From Pseudonocardia broussonetiae (GTDB lineage Bacteria; Actinomycetota; Actinomycetes; Mycobacteriales; Pseudonocardiaceae), in contig NZ_CP053564.1 in NCBI RefSeq assembly GCF_013155125.1, forward strand, positions 7,075,501 to 7,139,500: DNA of 64,000 nt, given 5' to 3'. Made by a program: the position numbers and the translations under genes. The notes beneath the pieces were generated by a model. The model ran no database searches, had not been told where the DNA came from, and saw nothing but the letters and a program-made list of their open reading frames with translations. Position 1 is the stretch's first letter. The number at the start of each line of letters is the position of its first letter. Below are positions 27,517-36,898 of the stretch, one piece after another.

Positions 27517-29694
27517 TCACACCTTGTCGAGGTACTCCGCGCGGTCGTCGGTGACGACCTCGCCGACCAGCGCGGCGAGGCCCGGGCTGGTCGCCAGCCC
27601 CGGGTCGTGCGCCACGAGGTCGGCCGCGTAGACCTGCGCCTTCGCGATGACGTCCTCGTGCTTGAGCAGCGACAGCAGGCGCAGCCCGGACCGGCGGCCG
27701 GACTGCAGCGCCCCCAGGACGTCGCCCTCCCGGCGCAGCTCGAGGTCGAGGCGGGCCAGCTCGAACCCGTCGGTGGTGCCCTCGACGGCGGCGAGGCGCT
27801 CGCGGGCGGCGGTGGCCTCGGGCATCTCCGTGACGAGCAGGCACACCCCGGGCGCCGCGCCCCGGCCGACGCGGCCGCGCAGCTGGTGCAGCTGGGACAG
27901 GCCGAAGCGCTCGGCGTCGAGGATGACGATGGCGGTGGCGTTGGGGACGTCGACGCCGACCTCGATGACCGTCGTCGCCAGCAGGACGTCGATCTCGCCG
28001 CGCTCGAAGGACCGCATCACGGCGTCCTTCTCGTCGGCGGGGAGCTTGCCGTGCAGGATGCCCAGGCGCAGGCCCGCGAGCGCGCCCTCCTGCAGGCGGG
28101 GGGCGATGTCGAGCACGGCCAGCGGCGGGCGGCGGCCCTCCTCGTCGGGGCCGGGGGGCTCGACGTCGGAGTCGGTGTCCTTCTCGGCGTCGCCCACGCG
28201 CGGGAACACGACGTAGGCCTGGTGGCCCTTGCCCACCTCGTCGTGGAGGCGCCGCCAGACGCTCGCGAACCACTGCGGCTTCTCCGCCAGCGGCACGACC
28301 GACGTGGCGATCGGCGACCGGCCGCGGGGCAGCTCGCGCAGCGAGGACACCGTGAGGTCGCCGTAGACCGTCATCGCGACCGTCCGCGGGATCGGCGTGG
28401 CCGTCATGACGAGCATGTGCGGCGCCTTCTCCCCGCGCCCGCGCAGGGCGTCGCGCTGCTCGACGCCGAAGCGGTGCTGCTCGTCGACGACGACGAGCCC
28501 GAGGTCGGCGAACCCGACGCGGTCCTGGATCAGCGCGTGCGTGCCGACGACGATCCCGGCCTGCCCGGACTGCGCGTCGAGCAGCGCCTGGCGCTTGGCC
28601 TTCGCCCCCAGCGACCCCGTGAGCAGCGTGACGCTCGTGGCCCGCTCGGCCCCGCCCAGCTCCCCCGCCTGCGCGAGCGGGCCGAGCATCGCCCGCAGCG
28701 ACCGCGCGTGCTGCGCGGCCAGCACCTCGGTGGGCGCGAGCATGGCCGCCTGCTGCCCGTTGTCGACGACCTGGAGCATCGCCCGCAGCGCGATGATCGT
28801 CTTGCCCGCGCCGACGTCGCCCTGGACGAGGCGGTTCATCGGGTGGGCGTGCGCCAGGTCGGCCGCGACCTGCGCCCCGACCTCCTGCTGCCCGGCCGTG
28901 AGCGTGAACGGCAGCCGGGCGTCGAACGCGTCGAGCAGCCCGCCCGCCACCGGCGGGCACTCCGGCGCGGGCCGGGCGGCGGTGGCCTGGCGGCGGAGTG
29001 CGAGGGCGAGCTGGACGCCGAGCGCCTCGTCCCACACGAGGCGGTGCCGGGCGGCGTGGATGTCGGCGTCGGTCTCGGGCACGTGCATGCGGCGCAGCGC
29101 GCGGCCCAGCTCGGGCAGCGACTCGCGCTCGCGGATCTTCGGAGGCAGCGGGTCGGTGACCTCGACCCGCCCGCCCGCGTCGAGCAGGTCGAGCACGATC
29201 CGCACGCACTTCGCGATGACCTGCGACTGGATCTTGCCGGTGGCCGGGTAGACCGAGAGGAACGGGCGCACCTCGTCGGTCTCGTCGATCGGCTCGAACT
29301 GGGGGTGGGTGAGCTGCAGCTTGCCGCCCCACACCCCGACCTTGCCGGAGAACACCGCCCGCACGCCGGGGTGGATCAGGTGCTGGACCTTGTGGCCGTT
29401 GAAGAACGTGCAGTCGAGCTGCGCGCCCTTCTCGTCGCGGATGACGACGGCGAGCAGCTTGCCGCGCCGCGCGCGCATGTCGCGCAGCGTGGACGAGGCC
29501 ACCTGCGCGACGAGCGTGGCGTGCTCGCCGATCTCCAGGCCCGCGATGTCGGTGAGCTTGCCGCGGTCGACGTAGCGGCGCGGGTAGTGCCGCACCAGCT
29601 CGCCGACGGTGCGGATCTCCAGCTGCGCCGCCAGCAGGTCGGCGGACTTGCGCCCGAGCAGCGGCTCCAGCGCCGCGTCGAGGTCGACGTTCAC
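27517..29694 (-). CDS. recG: ATP-dependent DNA helicase RecG
   Basis: 725-residue branched-DNA translocase that remodels stalled forks. The N-terminal wedge/OB domain includes VRHYPRRYVDRGKLTDIAGL. The helicase core has Walker A GDVGAGKT, the DEQH box (VVDEQHRFGVEQRDAL), motif III TATPIPRT and QLRGRVGRG. The GTG at 29694 overlaps the upstream kinase-like gene stop by 4 bp. The DAK-recG order is conserved in actinobacteria. Confidence 0.96.
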   Translation of the reverse strand: MNVDLDAALEPLLGRKSADLLAAQLEIRTVGELVRHYPRRYVDRGKLTDIAGLEIGEHATLVAQVASSTLRDMRARRGKLLAVVIRDEKGAQLDCTFFNGHKVQHLIHPGVRAVFSGKVGVWGGKLQLTHPQFEPIDETDEVRPFLSVYPATGKIQSQVIAKCVRIVLDLLDAGGRVEVTDPLPPKIRERESLPELGRALRRMHVPETDADIHAARHRLVWDEALGVQLALALRRQATAARPAPECPPVAGGLLDAFDARLPFTLTAGQQEVGAQVAADLAHAHPMNRLVQGDVGAGKTIIALRAMLQVVDNGQQAAMLAPTEVLAAQHARSLRAMLGPLAQAGELGGAERATSVTLLTGSLGAKAKRQALLDAQSGQAGIVVGTHALIQDRVGFADLGLVVVDEQHRFGVEQRDALRGRGEKAPHMLVMTATPIPRTVAMTVYGDLTVSSLRELPRGRSPIATSVVPLAEKPQWFASVWRRLHDEVGKGHQAYVVFPRVGDAEKDTDSDVEPPGPDEEGRRPPLAVLDIAPRLQEGALAGLRLGILHGKLPADEKDAVMRSFERGEIDVLLATTVIEVGVDVPNATAIVILDAERFGLSQLHQLRGRVGRGAAPGVCLLVTEMPEATAARERLAAVEGTTDGFELARLDLELRREGDVLGALQSGRRSGLRLLSLLKHEDVIAKAQVYAADLVAHDPGLATSPGLAALVGEVVTDDRAEYLDKV

Positions 29695-31289
29695 TCCACC
29701 CCCAGCACGATCGGGTAGTCGGTCTGCCCGCCCCGGTGGACCACGACGTCGACCTCGGGGTGGGTGCGCCGCAGGTCGGCGGCCAGGCCCTCGCCCAGCG
29801 CGTCGTCGGCGCCCTCCCCGAGCAGCGCCGTGACGATCTCGCCCCCCGCGGTGAGCATGCGGTGAGCCAACCACAGGGCACCGACAGCCAGGTCCGGCGC
29901 GATCAGCACCACCTCGCCGTCGGACAGGCCGAGCACCTCCCCCGGCTCGCAGCGCCCCACCCACGTCATCGCCTCGGTCTCGGCGACGACGAGCGCGGCC
30001 GTGCGGGTGAGCGCCGCCGCCTCGGCCATCGCGACGACGTCGTCGGCCGGGCGCCGCTCCGGGTCGTGCACGGCGAGCGCGGAGAGACCCTGCAGCACCG
30101 ACGCCGTGGGCAGGACCAGCACCTCTTGGCCGTCGAGCCGGGCCGCGGACGCCGCGCGCTCGGCCGCGGGGAGCAGGTCGTTGTCGGCGGGCAGCAGCAC
30201 GACGTGCCGGGCGCCGGTGGCCACCAGCGCCTCGTGGACCGCCCGGTGGTCGACGGCCTCCTCGCGGGGCAGGACGTCGGCGCCGGCCGAGCGGGCGAGC
30301 TCGCCGAGCTCCGCGCCCGCGGCGACGAGGAGCACGGCGCGGGCGCGGTCGAAGCGGTCGGGCGCCGCGGCGATCTGGTCGGCGAAGCGGACGACGGTGA
30401 TGCGGTGCGGGCGCCCCGCGACGACGCCGGCCTCGACCGCCGCGCCCACGTCGGTGCAGTGCACGTGGATGTTCCAGGTGCCGCTGCCGTCGCCGACGAC
30501 GGCGACGGAGTCGCCCAGCTCGTCGAGCTCGGCGCGCAGGACGGCGACGGCCTCGTCGGAGGCCTCCAGCAGGTACATGACCTCGTAGTCGAACACCGGG
30601 GAGCCCGACTCGCGGGCGGCGACGAGCGCGTTGCGGCCCCTGGCCGGGCCGCGCCCGGGCGAGGGCTCCGGGAACGCCGACCCGGCGCGCCCGCTGACCA
30701 GCGCGGCCAGGGCGTCGAGGACGAGGTACAGGCCGAGCCCGCCGGCGTCGACGACCCCGGCGCGGGCCAGCTCCGGCAGCTGCCCGGTGGTCTCGCACAG
30801 CGCGTCGCGGGCGGCGTCGGCGGCCGCGACGGCCACCGCGTCGAGCCGGTCGGACCCCACCGCCACCGACGCCACGGCCGCCGCCGACAGCACCGAGAGC
30901 ACCGTGCCCTCCCGCGGTCGCGTGACCGCGGCGGTGGCGAGCCGGTGCGCGCGGCCCAGTCCGTCGGCGAGGACCTTCCCTCCCGCGGACGGCCCCGCCT
31001 TGGCCGCGACGGCGTCGGCGACCCCGCGCAGCACCTGCGACAGGATCACCCCGGAGTTGCCGCGCGCACCGATCAGCGCGCCCCGCGCCAGCGCCGCGGC
31101 GACCTGCCCGTCGCCGCGGCCGACGGCGTCGAGCGCGGCCCGCATGGTCAGCAGGAGGTTCGTGCCGGTGTCGCCGTCGGGCACCGGGAAGACGTTGATG
31201 CGGTCGATCTCGGCGCGGTGGCGCTCCAGCGACCCGATCGCGGCCTTCGCCCAGCCGGTGAGCACGGCGGCGTCGAGGATCGGGGGCAC
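29691..31289 (-). CDS. DAK2-domain protein (FakA-like kinase)
   Basis: 532 residues. The N-terminal DhaL/DAK2 domain (about 1-205) has [15 protein letters not shown], which holds the metal/nucleotide aspartates, and [13 protein letters not shown]. The middle and C-terminal portions resemble the FakA (YloV) architecture, in which FakA phosphorylates fatty acids delivered by a FakB/DegV partner. No FakB is in the window, so the fatty-acid role is inferred. It overlaps recG by 4 bp (GTGA). Confidence 0.88.
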   Translation of the reverse strand: MPPILDAAVLTGWAKAAIGSLERHRAEIDRINVFPVPDGDTGTNLLLTMRAALDAVGRGDGQVAAALARGALIGARGNSGVILSQVLRGVADAVAAKAGPSAGGKVLADGLGRAHRLATAAVTRPREGTVLSVLSAAAVASVAVGSDRLDAVAVAAADAARDALCETTGQLPELARAGVVDAGGLGLYLVLDALAALVSGRAGSAFPEPSPGRGPARGRNALVAARESGSPVFDYEVMYLLEASDEAVAVLRAELDELGDSVAVVGDGSGTWNIHVHCTDVGAAVEAGVVAGRPHRITVVRFADQIAAAPDRFDRARAVLLVAAGAELGELARSAGADVLPREEAVDHRAVHEALVATGARHVVLLPADNDLLPAAERAASAARLDGQEVLVLPTASVLQGLSALAVHDPERRPADDVVAMAEAAALTRTAALVVAETEAMTWVGRCEPGEVLGLSDGEVVLIAPDLAVGALWLAHRMLTAGGEIVTALLGEGADDALGEGLAADLRRTHPEVDVVVHRGGQTDYPIVLGVE

Positions 31290-31399
31290 GTCCCGAGCGT
31301 AGTGACCCGGGGGGTGTGCACCCGCCGCGGACGCCGCAGGTACTCTTGGGCTTCACGTCCGGGGAATCCCGGCGTTCCCCCAGATTCGAGGAGTTCGAC

Positions 31400-31594
31400 G
31401 TGGCTGCCGTCTGCGACGTCTGTAGCAAGGGTCCGGGCTTCGGCATGTCCGTCTCGCACTCGCACCGCCGCACCAACCGCCGCTGGAACCCGAACATCCA
31501 GACCGTTCGGGCCCGCCTCACCGCCGGTGGCAACCGCACCCGCCTCAACGTGTGCACCTCGTGCCTCAAGGCGGGCAAGGTCGCGCGCGCCTGA
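31400..31594 (+). CDS. rpmB: 50S ribosomal protein L28
   Basis: 64-residue L28. It contains [20 protein letters not shown] and two CxxC pairs (CDVC, CTSC), the zinc-containing form. A GAGGAG ribosome site precedes the GTG. A TACTCT -10-like hexamer lies at 31341-31346, and a terminator-like hairpin follows at 31632. Divergent from the DAK gene, as in mycobacteria. Confidence 0.96.
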   Translation: MAAVCDVCSKGPGFGMSVSHSHRRTNRRWNPNIQTVRARLTAGGNRTRLNVCTSCLKAGKVARA

Positions 31595-31631
31595 CGCGGC
31601 TCTGCTGTACGACCGAGAGCTGAACGACCGA

Positions 31632-31660
31632 CGGCGCTCCGCTGAGGCGGGGCGCCGTTT
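31632..31660 (+). terminator. Terminator-like hairpin after rpmB
   Basis: CGGCGCTCCGC pairs imperfectly with GCGGGGCGCCG and is followed by a short T-run (GTTTCGTCG), about 38 bp after the rpmB stop. One of the few hairpins in the window with a partial U-tract. Confidence 0.6.
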
Positions 31661-31687
31661 CGTCGTGCCCGTCGTCGCTCTCCGGGA

Positions 31688-31744
31688 GTTGCAGGAAAGC
31701 CACGTTCATGCAACCAGGTGGCGTGAACGTGGCTTTCCTGCAAC
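31688..31744. repeat. 57-bp palindromic repeat, family A (copy 3)
   Basis: 24-nt arms (GTTGCAGGAAAGCCACGTTC + ATGC against the complement, one mismatch) around the loop AACCAGGTG. It is nearly identical in the outer arms to the copy inside smc. It lies in the convergent gap between rpmB and ung, 17 bp before the ung stop. Confidence 0.88.
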
Positions 31745-31760
31745 TCGGACCAGTCGCGGG

Positions 31761-32438
31761 CTAGGGCAGCTTCCAGTCGACGGGGTCGCCGCCGATCTCC
31801 TCCAGCAGGTCGTTGACCCGGCTGAACGGCTTCGACCCGAAGAACCCCCGGTCGGCCGACATCGGCGACGGGTGCGCCGACTCCACCAGCGGCACGTCGA
31901 CCAGCAGCGGCGCGAGGTTGCGGGCGTCGCGACCCCACAGGATCGCCACCAGCGGCTCGCCGTCGCGGTCGACCAGCGCGCGGATCGCCTGCTCGGTGAC
32001 CTTCTCCCAGCCCTTGTCCCGGTGGCTGCCCGGGTTGCCCGGCTCGACCGTCAGCACCCGGTTCAGCAGCAGCACCCCCTGCGCGGCCCAGGGCGTCAGG
32101 TCGCCGGTCGACGGCGTCGGGTGGCCGAGGTCGTCGCTGTACTCACGGAAGATGTTGGCCAGCGAGCGCGGCACCGGCCGCGTCTCCGGCGCCACCGAGA
32201 ACGACAGCCCGATCGCGTGCCCGGGCGTCGGGTAGGGGTCCTGGCCGACGATCAGGACGCGCACCTCGTCGAAGGGCTGCGTGAACGCGCGCAGCACGTT
32301 CGCCCCGGCCGGCAGGTAGCGGCGGCCGGCGGCGATCTCGGCGCGCAGGAACTCCCCCATGTCGGCGATCACCGGGGCGACGGGCTCCAGCGCCCGCGCC
32401 CACCCGGCCTCGACGACCTCGCTCAGCGGCTTCGCCAC
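31761..32438 (-). CDS. ung: Uracil-DNA glycosylase
   Basis: 225-residue family-1 UDG. The catalytic water-activating Asp is in [16 protein letters not shown], the uracil pocket in [10 protein letters not shown], and the DNA intercalation loop in [18 protein letters not shown]. The GTG start is 1 nt after the upstream stop (TGAGGTG), so it is translationally coupled to the gamma-carbonic-anhydrase-like gene. Confidence 0.96.
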   Translation of the reverse strand: MAKPLSEVVEAGWARALEPVAPVIADMGEFLRAEIAAGRRYLPAGANVLRAFTQPFDEVRVLIVGQDPYPTPGHAIGLSFSVAPETRPVPRSLANIFREYSDDLGHPTPSTGDLTPWAAQGVLLLNRVLTVEPGNPGSHRDKGWEKVTEQAIRALVDRDGEPLVAILWGRDARNLAPLLVDVPLVESAHPSPMSADRGFFGSKPFSRVNDLLEEIGGDPVDWKLP

Positions 32439-32439
32439 C

Positions 32440-32964
32440 TCAGCCCTCCAGCCGGCGCAGCTCGGCGCGGAACCGCTTGCCGCGCTGGACGTAGGACGTG
32501 ACCGCGTACTCGGTGACGTCCGCCGGCACCTCGTAGCCCTCGCGCACGCGCGCCGGTATGCCCAGCGCCATGGTGCGCGGCGGGATCTCCGCGTTCGGTG
32601 AGACCACCGCGCCCGCGGCGACAACCGCCCCCGCCCCGACCGTCGACCCGTTGAGCACCACCGACCCCGACGAGATCAGCGCCCGGTCGCCGATGGTGGC
32701 CGCCTCGATGTGCACGTTGTGCCCGACGGTCACCTCGTCGCCGATGATCGTCGGCCGGTCGACGGTGGTGTGGATGATCGTGCCGTCCTGGATGCTCGTG
32801 CGGGCGCCGACGACGATGTGGCCGTCGTCGCCGCGGAGCACCGCGGTGGGCCACACCGACGACTCCGCCCCGATCGTGACGTCCCCGATCACCACCGCGT
32901 CGGGGTGGACGTAGGCGTCGGGGTGGATGCGGGGCTCGACGTCGCCGAGGGCGTAGAGGGGCAC
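32440..32964 (-). CDS. Gamma-carbonic-anhydrase-like left-handed beta-helix protein
   Basis: 174 residues with hexapeptide repeats ([28 protein letters not shown]) folding into a left-handed beta helix. Three histidines in the zinc-site pattern are visible (TIIHTT, GHNVHIE). Members include gamma-carbonic anhydrases and the PaaY/CaiE acyltransferase-like family. Activity cannot be assigned. Co-transcribed with ung. Confidence 0.88.
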   Translation of the reverse strand: MPLYALGDVEPRIHPDAYVHPDAVVIGDVTIGAESSVWPTAVLRGDDGHIVVGARTSIQDGTIIHTTVDRPTIIGDEVTVGHNVHIEAATIGDRALISSGSVVLNGSTVGAGAVVAAGAVVSPNAEIPPRTMALGIPARVREGYEVPADVTEYAVTSYVQRGKRFRAELRRLEG

Positions 32965-33065
32965 CCCGACACCCTAGGACCCGTGCCCCGAGCCGGCCGT
33001 GCGGCGGGGGTCGGGGGTCGGGGGCGGCGGCTTCCCGTAGACCAATGCGATGGGTGGGCGCCATC

Positions 33066-33303
33066 TGGGTGGGGGCCGGCTCGCACACCGGTTCCGCCGC
33101 CGCCACACCGGTCGCAGCAGGTGTGCGGCACACATGACCGATGTGCGGCGGGCTGCCCCGCTGCCGGACGGGAAGGAGTGCGACGTCACGGTCGTCGCCG
33201 CGACCCTGACGTCACAGTTCCGACGATCATCGTCGGGTGATCGCCGAGAAGGCGACACCAGCGTCGTCCCGGCGACCGCCTTGTCACACTCTCGACGATC
33301 ACG
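33066..33303. repeat. Long direct repeat carrying family B hairpins (copy 2)
   Basis: It begins GGCCGGCTCGCACACCGGTT and ends CGACGATCACGG. It aligns over its full length with 33655-33890, with scattered substitutions and short indels. Its second half holds the TGATCGTCGG-type hairpins also found at 4556-4696. Confidence 0.8.
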
Positions 33304-33380
33304 GGCGGGGCCGGTGGGGCGGGGCGTTCGGCAGCGGGCTTGCGGGGGGCGGGCGGGGGCAGGCGAGCGGGCGGAGCAGG

Positions 33381-33510
33381 GCGGCGGAGCAGAGCGGCGG
33401 AGCAGAGCGGCGGAGCAGAGCGGCGGAGCAGAGCGGCGGAGCAGAGCGGCGGAGCAGAGCGGCGGAGCAGAGCGGCGGAGCAGAGCGGCGGAGCAGGGCG
33501 GCGGAGCAGG
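33381..33510. repeat. 13-bp minisatellite, ten copies
   Basis: Ten full tandem copies of GCGGCGGAGCAGA. The first eight are identical and the last two end in G; partial units flank both sides. The unit is not a multiple of three and the region is non-coding, so copy number should be free to vary. Confidence 0.95.
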
Positions 33511-33654
33511 GTGGCGTGCGTTCCGGGGGGGGCGGGGCGGGCCAGCGTGCGTGCGGGTGCAGGCGTGCGGAGGGCGGGGAACTGGGGGCGGGAGCTGGGG
33601 GCTTGGGACGGGAGCTGGGGCGTGGGCGGGAGTGCCGCGGGCGGCAGGCGGTAG

Positions 33655-33890
33655 TTGGGTGCGGCCGGCTCGCACACCGGTTCCCCCCCGCCACACCGGT
33701 TGCAGCAGGTGTGCGGCCCCCAGAACCGATGTGCAGTGGCTCCCCGCTGCAGGAAGGGCAGGAGTGTGACCTCACGGTCGTCGCGACGACCGTGACGTCA
33801 CGGTTCCGACGATCACCGCCGCATGATCGCCGAGAATGCGACACCAGCGCCGTCCCCGCGACCGCCACGTCACACTCCCGACGATCACGG
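33655..33890. repeat. Long direct repeat carrying family B hairpins (copy 3)
   Basis: Second member of the direct-repeat pair, in the same orientation as 33066-33303. It includes the stretch GACCGTGACGTCACGGTTCC (with a perfect GTGACGTCAC core) and inverted TGATCG/CGATCA arms. Between the two copies lie the minisatellite and about 140 bp of G-rich sequence. Confidence 0.8.
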
Positions 33891-34210
33891 CGCGGGCGGG
33901 CGCGCCGGCGGTCCGGTGCGGGGCGTGCGGGCGCGCCGGCGGCCCGGTGCGGGGCAGGCGGGCTCGCGGTCGGGTCGAGGCGGGGGGCACACGGACTGGC
34001 GATCGGGCAGGGACGGGCACGCGAGCTCACGGTCTGGCCGGGACCGGGGCACGCAGGCTGGCGGTCGGGCCGAGCCGAGCCGGGCCCGGGCGGGGGGGCA
34101 CGCAGGCTGGCAGCCGCGCCGGCCCGCCGGCAACCCCGCGGCCGCCCGCAGACCCCGCGCAGGTCCGGCAGACGGACGCCGCCCCGGCCCCCCACGCACA
34201 GAACCCCGCC

Positions 34211-34567
34211 CTACTCCCCCTCCCGCTCCGGCCCCTCCTGCGGCATCCGCCCGGCGAGCTCGTCGACGACGAGGATCGAGGGCCGGACCGACCCGCTGCG
34301 GTAGGCCGAGCGGCCGATGAGCTGGGAGATGACCGGGGCGGTGATCACCTGGAACACCCCGACCAACACGAGGGTGACGGCGCTGTCGAGCGGCACCCGC
34401 AGCGCGGCGCCGGCCAGGATCAGCAGGAGGCCGAGGGTCTGGGGCTTGGTGGCCGCCTGCAGCCGCGAGAGCAGGCTGGGCAGGCGGACGAGGCCGAGCG
34501 CCCCGAGCAGGCACTGGGCCGCGCCGGTCAGCAGCAGCACGTTCGAGACGACCTCCACGGCGCTCAC
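34211..34567 (-). CDS. mnhG: Mrp antiporter subunit G
   Basis: 118 residues with three membrane helices. LLLTGAAQCLLGALGLVRLP and RLQAATKPQTLGLLLILAG are the MnhG/PhaG signatures. Last gene of the seven-gene operon. The GTG start overlaps the mnhF stop by 4 bp. A short charged C-terminus follows, then the repeat island. Confidence 0.94.
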   Translation of the reverse strand: MSAVEVVSNVLLLTGAAQCLLGALGLVRLPSLLSRLQAATKPQTLGLLLILAGAALRVPLDSAVTLVLVGVFQVITAPVISQLIGRSAYRSGSVRPSILVVDELAGRMPQEGPEREGE

Positions 34568-34830
34568 CGGTGCCGCTCCCGGCGCTCGGCGAGGCGGGCG
34601 GCGGTGGCCGAGCCGACGAACGCCAGCAGCGCGAACGCCACCAGCAGCGGGATGTTGGAGCCGTCGGCGTAGAAGGCGACGTACACCGCGGTGGCCGCGA
34701 CGATCAGGACGACGAACACGTCGAGCGCGGCGATGCGGTCGAGGGTGTCGGGCCCGCGGAACAGGCGCCAGAGCGTGAGCACGCCGGCGACGCACAGCAT
34801 CGCGAGCACGATCGCGTAGACGACGGTCAT
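34564..34830 (-). CDS. mnhF: Mrp antiporter subunit F
   Basis: 88 residues with three membrane helices, carrying the family signature RLFRGPDTLDRIAALD. It overlaps mnhE (ATGA) and mnhG (GTGA) by 4 bp each. MnhF is required for Mrp complex assembly and has been linked to bile-salt/cation efflux in other bacteria. Confidence 0.95.
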   Translation of the reverse strand: MTVVYAIVLAMLCVAGVLTLWRLFRGPDTLDRIAALDVFVVLIVAATAVYVAFYADGSNIPLLVAFALLAFVGSATAARLAERRERHR

Positions 34831-35351
34831 CCGGACGCCTCCAGCTCGCGGGCCGCGGCCCGCTCCGAGGGCGAGCCCAGCGCGTCGAGCACCCGCCGCT
34901 GGACCTCCAGCGCCCCCTTGCGCGCCTGCTCGACGTCGGCGGTGTCGCGGGTGCCGATGACGTAGATGAACCAGCGCGACGCCTGCAGGTCGATCTGCAG
35001 CACCAGCGTGCCGGGCGAGAGCGAGTACGCCCCGGCGATCATCGCGACGACGCGGTCGGACGTGCTGAGCAGCGGCAGGTCGAGGATCGCGCCGCGTGAG
35101 CGCGGGCCGTGCAGCAGCGTCTCGCGGCTCACCACGAACGACGACACGACGAGGTCGCGCGCCAGGAACGCCACCAGCCCGAGGAACGGCAGCGGGCGGA
35201 ACGGCAGCCGCGCGTCGACGTCGCCGGGCCGCCAGACCACGGTGACGACCCACCCGACCAGCACCCCGCCGACGACGGTCAGCAGCGTGAACGACCCCCA
35301 CAGCAGCACCCACACCACGGTCAGCCAGGCGATGCTCAGCGCGCGCGTCAC
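34827..35351 (-). CDS. mnhE: Mrp antiporter subunit E
   Basis: 174 residues. Two N-terminal hydrophobic segments precede a soluble domain with ANSITLTPGT-like sequence AGAYSLSPGTLVLQIDL and LVVSSFVVSRETL. GTG start; 4-bp overlaps on both sides. Subunit of the Na+(Li+)/H+ antiporter. Confidence 0.94.
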   Translation of the reverse strand: MTRALSIAWLTVVWVLLWGSFTLLTVVGGVLVGWVVTVVWRPGDVDARLPFRPLPFLGLVAFLARDLVVSSFVVSRETLLHGPRSRGAILDLPLLSTSDRVVAMIAGAYSLSPGTLVLQIDLQASRWFIYVIGTRDTADVEQARKGALEVQRRVLDALGSPSERAAARELEASG

Positions 35352-36898
35352 CGGGGCTCCCCCGCCCGCGGCGCGCCGAGCACGGCCACCAGGTACGGCT
35401 CGCGGTCGAGCAGGTCGGTCCCGGCGCGGCCGGTGACGGCGGTGAGCGGCCCCGCGAAGACGGCGATGGCCAGGCTGACGGCGACGAGCCCGGCCGTGGC
35501 CGCGAACATCGGCACCGGCGTGCGGGCGGTGCCGACGAGCACCTCGTCGTCGGGGTCCACGTCGGGCAGCGCGGCGCGCGGCTCGCCCCAGAACACGCGC
35601 ACCCACACGCGCGCGAGCGCGTAGAGCGTGAGCAGGCTGGCGACGATCACGACCCCCGCGACGACCGCGGGCCACAGCCCGGCCGCGGCCCCGGCCTGCA
35701 GCAGCGCGAGCTTGGCGACGAACCCGGCCGTCGGCGGCACGCCCGCGAGCGTCAGCGCGGGGATCGCGTAGAGCACGGCGAGCCACGGCGACGTGCGCAG
35801 CAGCCCGCCCATCTCGTCGAGCTGCACGGTGCCGGTGCGGCGCGTGATGAGGCCGGAGACCAGGAACAGCGTGGCCAGCACCGTGATGTGGTGCGCCGCG
35901 TACAGCGCCGCACCCGCGACGCCCGCCGCGTCGAACACCGCGAGCCCGAACAGCATGAACCCGATGTGGCTGACCAGCAGGAACGACAGCAGGCGGTTGA
36001 TGTCGTTCTGCGCCAGCGCGCCCAGCGCGCCCAGCAGCATGGTGGCGGTGGCCAGCACCAGCAGCAGCGTCCAGGGCTCCTCGCGCGGGAACAGCAGCGT
36101 CTGCGTGCGCAGCATCGCGTAGAAGCCGACCTTGGTGAGCAGCCCCGCGAACAGCGCCGCCACCGGGCCGGGCGCGTTGGGGTAGCTGTCGGGGAGCCAG
36201 AAGTGCAGCGGCACCATCGCGGCCTTGATCCCGAACACCAGCAGCAGCATCAGCCCGAGCACGGTGACCGGGCCCGGCGGCAGCAGCGCCACCCGGTTCG
36301 CGAGGTCGGCCAGGTTGACGGTGCCGGTGGCGGCGTAGACGAACGCGATCGCGGTGAGGAACAGCAGCGAGGACAGCAGGCTGACCGTCACGTACGTCAT
36401 CCCGGCGCGGATCTTCCGCGCGCTGGTGCGCCGCGTGATGAGCACGTAGGACGCCGTCAGCATGATCTCGAACGCGACGAACAGCGTGAACAGGTCGCCG
36501 GTGAGGTAGGCCAGGGAGACCCCGGCCGAGAGCATCAGGTACATCGGGTGGAACGTGGTGCTGGCCGTGCCGCGGCCGTAGTCGGCGATGCGCTGGTCGA
36601 TCGCATATACCAGCACCGCCAGCGTGACGAGCGTGGAGACCAGCAGCAGGAGCGCGGAGAGCCGGTCGGCCACCAGCGCGATGCCGACGGGCGCGGCCCA
36701 CCCGCCCAGCGCCGCGACGACCGGCCCGCCCGCGTCGGCGACGACGAGCAGCACGGCCGCGATCACCGACACCGCCGCCAGCACGACGATGCCGACGACC
36801 CGCTGCAGGTTCGGCGAGCGCGACCCGATCACGGTGACGGCCGCGCCGAGCAGCGGCAGCAGGACCGGCAGCGCGAGCAGCCAGGCGAAGGAGGTCAC
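35348..36898 (-). CDS. mnhD: Mrp antiporter subunit D
   Basis: 516 residues, a proton-translocating subunit homologous to NuoN/NuoM of complex I, with about 14 helices. The core helix containing IKAAMVPLHFWLPDSYPNAP supplies the conserved Lys and His residues. The N-terminus LLALPVLLPLLGAAVTVIG is typical. The GTG/ATG start overlaps mnhC by 4 bp. Confidence 0.95.
   Translation of the reverse strand: MTSFAWLLALPVLLPLLGAAVTVIGSRSPNLQRVVGIVVLAAVSVIAAVLLVVADAGGPVVAALGGWAAPVGIALVADRLSALLLLVSTLVTLAVLVYAIDQRIADYGRGTASTTFHPMYLMLSAGVSLAYLTGDLFTLFVAFEIMLTASYVLITRRTSARKIRAGMTYVTVSLLSSLLFLTAIAFVYAATGTVNLADLANRVALLPPGPVTVLGLMLLLVFGIKAAMVPLHFWLPDSYPNAPGPVAALFAGLLTKVGFYAMLRTQTLLFPREEPWTLLLVLATATMLLGALGALAQNDINRLLSFLLVSHIGFMLFGLAVFDAAGVAGAALYAAHHITVLATLFLVSGLITRRTGTVQLDEMGGLLRTSPWLAVLYAIPALTLAGVPPTAGFVAKLALLQAGAAAGLWPAVVAGVVIVASLLTLYALARVWVRVFWGEPRAALPDVDPDDEVLVGTARTPVPMFAATAGLVAVSLAIAVFAGPLTAVTGRAGTDLLDREPYLVAVLGAPRAGEPR

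Larger units (their letters stand above)
32965..34210. other. Non-coding repeat island
   Basis: About 1.25 kb with no credible gene. It contains two ~236-bp diverged direct repeats (33066-33303 and 33655-33890) flanking a 13-bp minisatellite (33381-33510). From 33895 to 34190 there are degenerate G-rich repeats (CGCGCCGGCGG...CCGGTGCGGGG twice, GGGCACGCAGGCTGGC twice). It separates the ung cluster from the Mrp operon. Confidence 0.75.

Noticed and set aside
27517..31938. A 1473-residue frame fusing RecG to the region over the DAK gene
   Set aside because: RecG's conserved N-terminus begins at 29694 within a GTGA overlap. The upstream part is the shadow of the DAK gene.
33381..33510. Possible CRISPR array
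   Set aside because: Direct 13-bp tandem repeat with no spacers and no cas genes nearby.
32974..34304. Several 160-350-residue open frames in the repeat island
   Set aside because: Repetitive Arg/Gly/Ser/Pro translations on both strands, no start signals, no recognised domain; they track the minisatellite.
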